This document shows, piece after piece, positions 45,178 through 46,963 of a DNA stretch of 46,963 nt. The position numbers and the translations under genes were made by a program. The notes below the pieces were generated by a model. It was not told the origin of the DNA. It searched no databases and worked only from the letters and a program-made list of their open reading frames with translations. Within the stretch, counting starts at the first letter, position 1; every line of letters begins with the position of its first letter. This stretch comes from Chlorobiaceae bacterium (lineage in GTDB: Bacteria; Bacteroidota; Chlorobiia; Chlorobiales; Chlorobiaceae): NCBI GenBank assembly GCA_013334225.1, contig JAAXXY010000022.1, positions 1 to 46,963 of the forward strand. The letters run 5' to 3'.

Positions 45178-45882
45178 TTGAAACTGAACGATGTTGTTCC
45201 CTGGGGAAGATCACTCCAGGAGTACCGGAACATGTTTCTCCTCACCGGCGACGACCTGCATAAAACCATTCTCGGATGCAGCGACGGCCCGGCATCATTC
45301 AACGCTGAGCTGACGAAAATAGGCGGTAAAGTGATCTCGGCCGATCCAGTCTACCGATTCAGCACCGAAGAGATCCGCTCAAGGGTTGTGGAAGTCTGCC
45401 CGCTCATCGTTTCCGAGGTCTCGAAAAACCGCAATGATTATGTTTGGGAACAGATCCGCGATACAGATCATCTCGTTCAGAAAAGAATGGATGCCATGGA
45501 GATTTTCCTCACCGATTATGAACAAGGAAAAAGCTACGGCCGGTACGTCGAAGCATCCCTTCCTGATCTTCCCTTTGAAACCGGCGCGTTCGACCTTGCA
45601 CTCTGCTCTCATTTCCTGTTCCTCTATAGCAGCCATGTAAGCCTCGAAGTGCATCTGAATTCGATGAAGGAACTCTGCCGAGTGGCAAAGGAGGTGCGGA
45701 TCTATCCTGTCGTGACGCTCGAAGGAAAATGCTCCGAACATATCGGGCCGGTAGTATCGGAACTGGAAAACGATGGACTGGATGTTTCATTGCAAAAAGT
45801 GAGGTACAGGTTTCAGAAAGGAGCCGATAAGATGCTTGTCGCCAAACGTCAAGAGATGAATTCAATCGATGGCACTTCTTAG
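45178..45882 (+). CDS. SAM-dependent methyltransferase-like protein
   Basis: This is a 234-residue protein. After an N-terminal helix, ILGCSDGPASFNAEL resembles SAM motif I, GGKVISADPVY is the following acidic strand, and FDLALCSHFLFLY is the motif IV/V region. RVAKEVRIYPVV follows. It probably starts at TTG 45178, because the conserved-looking N-terminus (MKLNDVVPWGRS) precedes the next ATG at 45232. The substrate is unknown. It likely shares a transcript with DUF169. Confidence 0.72.
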   Translation: MKLNDVVPWGRSLQEYRNMFLLTGDDLHKTILGCSDGPASFNAELTKIGGKVISADPVYRFSTEEIRSRVVEVCPLIVSEVSKNRNDYVWEQIRDTDHLVQKRMDAMEIFLTDYEQGKSYGRYVEASLPDLPFETGAFDLALCSHFLFLYSSHVSLEVHLNSMKELCRVAKEVRIYPVVTLEGKCSEHIGPVVSELENDGLDVSLQKVRYRFQKGADKMLVAKRQEMNSIDGTS

Positions 45883-46060
45883 GGAAAAGGTTTACATCTT
45901 TATTAACGGGTATTGTTTCCATCCCTTCTGCGTTGATTAAGAGTCCTGGAAATTCCGGAGCATAACAAGTCCGTTTACCTATTCCCCTTTCTTAATTCGA
46001 TTAAAAAACCACGATCATACTTGAATCATGTTGCATCTGCTATTGCTGTCGAAATACCTA
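45883..46060. other. Short spacer before the insertion element
   Basis: About 178 bp. No gene or clear hairpin. It ends at the candidate TA target of the IS630-type element. Confidence 0.5.
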
Positions 46061-46128
46061 GTGTCATGTCAGAAATATAGTGACGCATAAAATGATTATA
46101 TTTTCTTCATATTCAACCCAAACCAGGA

Positions 46129-46608
46129 TTGATCATGAAGAGATACAAAGTAACTTTGACCCAAGAAGAACGAGAAGAACTGGAGGCTATCAGCAGCAAA
46201 GGGAAACATGCGGCTCAAACGGTTCTTAATGCTCTTATTCTTCTTGCCAGTGACGAAGGTAAATACCAAAAGGAACGTTCGATCAACGAGACTATTGCCC
46301 GCGTATTGAACGTGAGCATGAAAACCATCGACAGAGTCAAAAAACGGTTTGTCGAAGAAGGCTTGGAGACTGTTTTGCAAAGGAAGCCTTCTACGAGAAT
46401 ATTTCAACCCAAGGTTGACGGAGATCTTGAAGCTCATCTGATTGCCCTGAGTTGCTCTGAACCTCCTGTCGGTTACAAGCGATGGTCTTTGCGGTTGCTG
46501 GCAGATAAAGCAGTTGAGCTTGAATACGTTGACCAGATTTCTTATGAAACGGTTCGGCAGGCGTTAAAAAAAACGAGCTTAAGCCCTGGAAAACGGAAGG
46601 ATGGGTAA
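46129..46608 (+). CDS. IS630-type transposase, first frame (DNA-binding domain)
   Basis: This 159-codon frame carries the paired helix-turn-helix region (AAQTVLNALILL, RVLNVSMKTIDRVKKRFVEEGLETVLQRKP) and a GYKRWSLRLLADKAVEL linker. At 46566-46573 an A8 run precedes the point where the sense continues in the -1 frame, so the product of this frame alone ends after 15 unrelated residues. The full transposase needs -1 slippage on A AAA AAA A, as known for several IS630 members. Confidence 0.85.
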   Translation: MIMKRYKVTLTQEEREELEAISSKGKHAAQTVLNALILLASDEGKYQKERSINETIARVLNVSMKTIDRVKKRFVEEGLETVLQRKPSTRIFQPKVDGDLEAHLIALSCSEPPVGYKRWSLRLLADKAVELEYVDQISYETVRQALKKTSLSPGKRKDG

Positions 46609-46963
46609 TTCCTCCATCACAGGACGGCGATTTCGTCGCCCAGATGGAAATAGTACTGGACACATATAAACTGCAGTATGATCCCTTGTATCCGGTAATA
46701 TGCATGGACGAATCACCGAAGCAGTTGATAGCCGAAACAAAGCTGCCGATTCCTTCAAAGCCTGGTCAATTGACACGATACGATTACGAGTACAGCCGGA
46801 AAGGAGTATGCAACATTTTCATCGCTACAGAGCCGTTGATGGGAAAACGTATCGTCAGAGTCACTGCCACCCGGAAAAAGCAAGACTGGGCAGTGTTTCT
46901 TGAAGAGATTGAACGGCATTATCGTCATGCCGAAAAAATCACACTGGTGATGGACAACTTGAA
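46572..46963 (+). CDS. IS630-type transposase, second (-1) frame with DDE domain, partial
   Basis: From the A-run, the -1 frame continues without a stop to the window edge. It begins NELKPWKTEGWVIPP. It contains the first catalytic Asp in VICMDESPKQL and the second in LVMDNLN, of the DDE catalytic triad. The final Glu lies outside the window. No ATG marks this part, which fits synthesis only as a frameshift fusion with the first frame. Confidence 0.82.

Larger units (their letters stand above)
46061..46963 (+). mobile_element. IS630-type insertion sequence, left portion (right end outside window)
   Basis: A transposase of the IS630/Tc1-mariner type begins 70 bp inside this segment. The TA at 46059-46060 followed by GTGTCATGTCAG is a plausible left end, since these elements insert at TA. 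The matching inverted repeat lies beyond the window, so the boundary is only proposed. Confidence 0.65.

Overview
The window looks like a chromosomal segment of a green sulfur bacterium (Chlorobiaceae). The best lineage markers are a chlorosome-type (bacterio)chlorophyll synthase, a B12/radical-SAM protein of the bacteriochlorophyll-modifying kind, a CsmA/CsmE-type baseplate antenna protein, a CsmB/CsmF-like envelope protein and two small hydrophobic CsmC/CsmD-like proteins. Housekeeping genes (groESL behind a CIRCE operator, uvrA, lptD, trpA, trpB, queC, tRNA-Gly) fit a Gram-negative anaerobic phototroph. Many genes have no clear Shine-Dalgarno sequence. No species can be named from the sequence alone.

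Layout. 1-2.1 kb: the start of an MFS transporter gene cut by the window edge, a DUF2461 protein and a TcmP-family protein. 2.2-7.2 kb: a two-component pair made of a soluble histidine kinase with about nine PAS domains and an OmpR-type regulator. 7.5-13.8 kb: a pigment/chlorosome island. A minus-strand run reads Nif11-domain protein, CsmE-like, B12-radical SAM, BchK-like synthase. It is divergent from a plus-strand run of CsmB/F-like, CsmC/D-like, an unknown, a second CsmC/D-like and an MprF-type (DUF2156) protein. 13.8-17.9 kb: a decaying accessory stretch with three broken genes (STAND NTPase, NAD-binding reductase, PsiE), a nucleotide-sugar-epimerase-like SDR and several orphan small genes.

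18-21 kb: a thioesterase and an SRPBCC - SDR reductase - secreted SRPBCC trio. 21-24.3 kb: the minus-strand run queC - CPBP protease - trpA - glycosyltransferase. 24.3-35.5 kb: groEL/groES, a small unknown gene, uvrA, an Rrf2 regulator, an alpha/beta hydrolase, lptD, trpB and tRNA-Gly(GCC) with its promoter and terminator. 35.7-41 kb: an LCMT-like methyltransferase, a coiled-coil/LuxR-HTH regulator and a 1076-residue RTX protein built from tandem units. 41-43.4 kb: an overlapping GT2/ArnT-like pair. 43.9-46 kb: a small unknown gene, DUF169 and a methyltransferase. The right edge is an IS630-type element whose transposase needs a -1 frameshift on an A8 run.

The most interesting part is the pigment/chlorosome island. 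Antenna and envelope protein genes, a pigment-tail synthase, a putative pigment methyltransferase, a Nif11-domain protein and a lipid-modifying-type enzyme are packed together, next to an unusually PAS-rich sensor kinase. I read it as a possible accessory or condition-specific chlorosome module. That is inference from gene content and proximity; no expression or comparative data were available.
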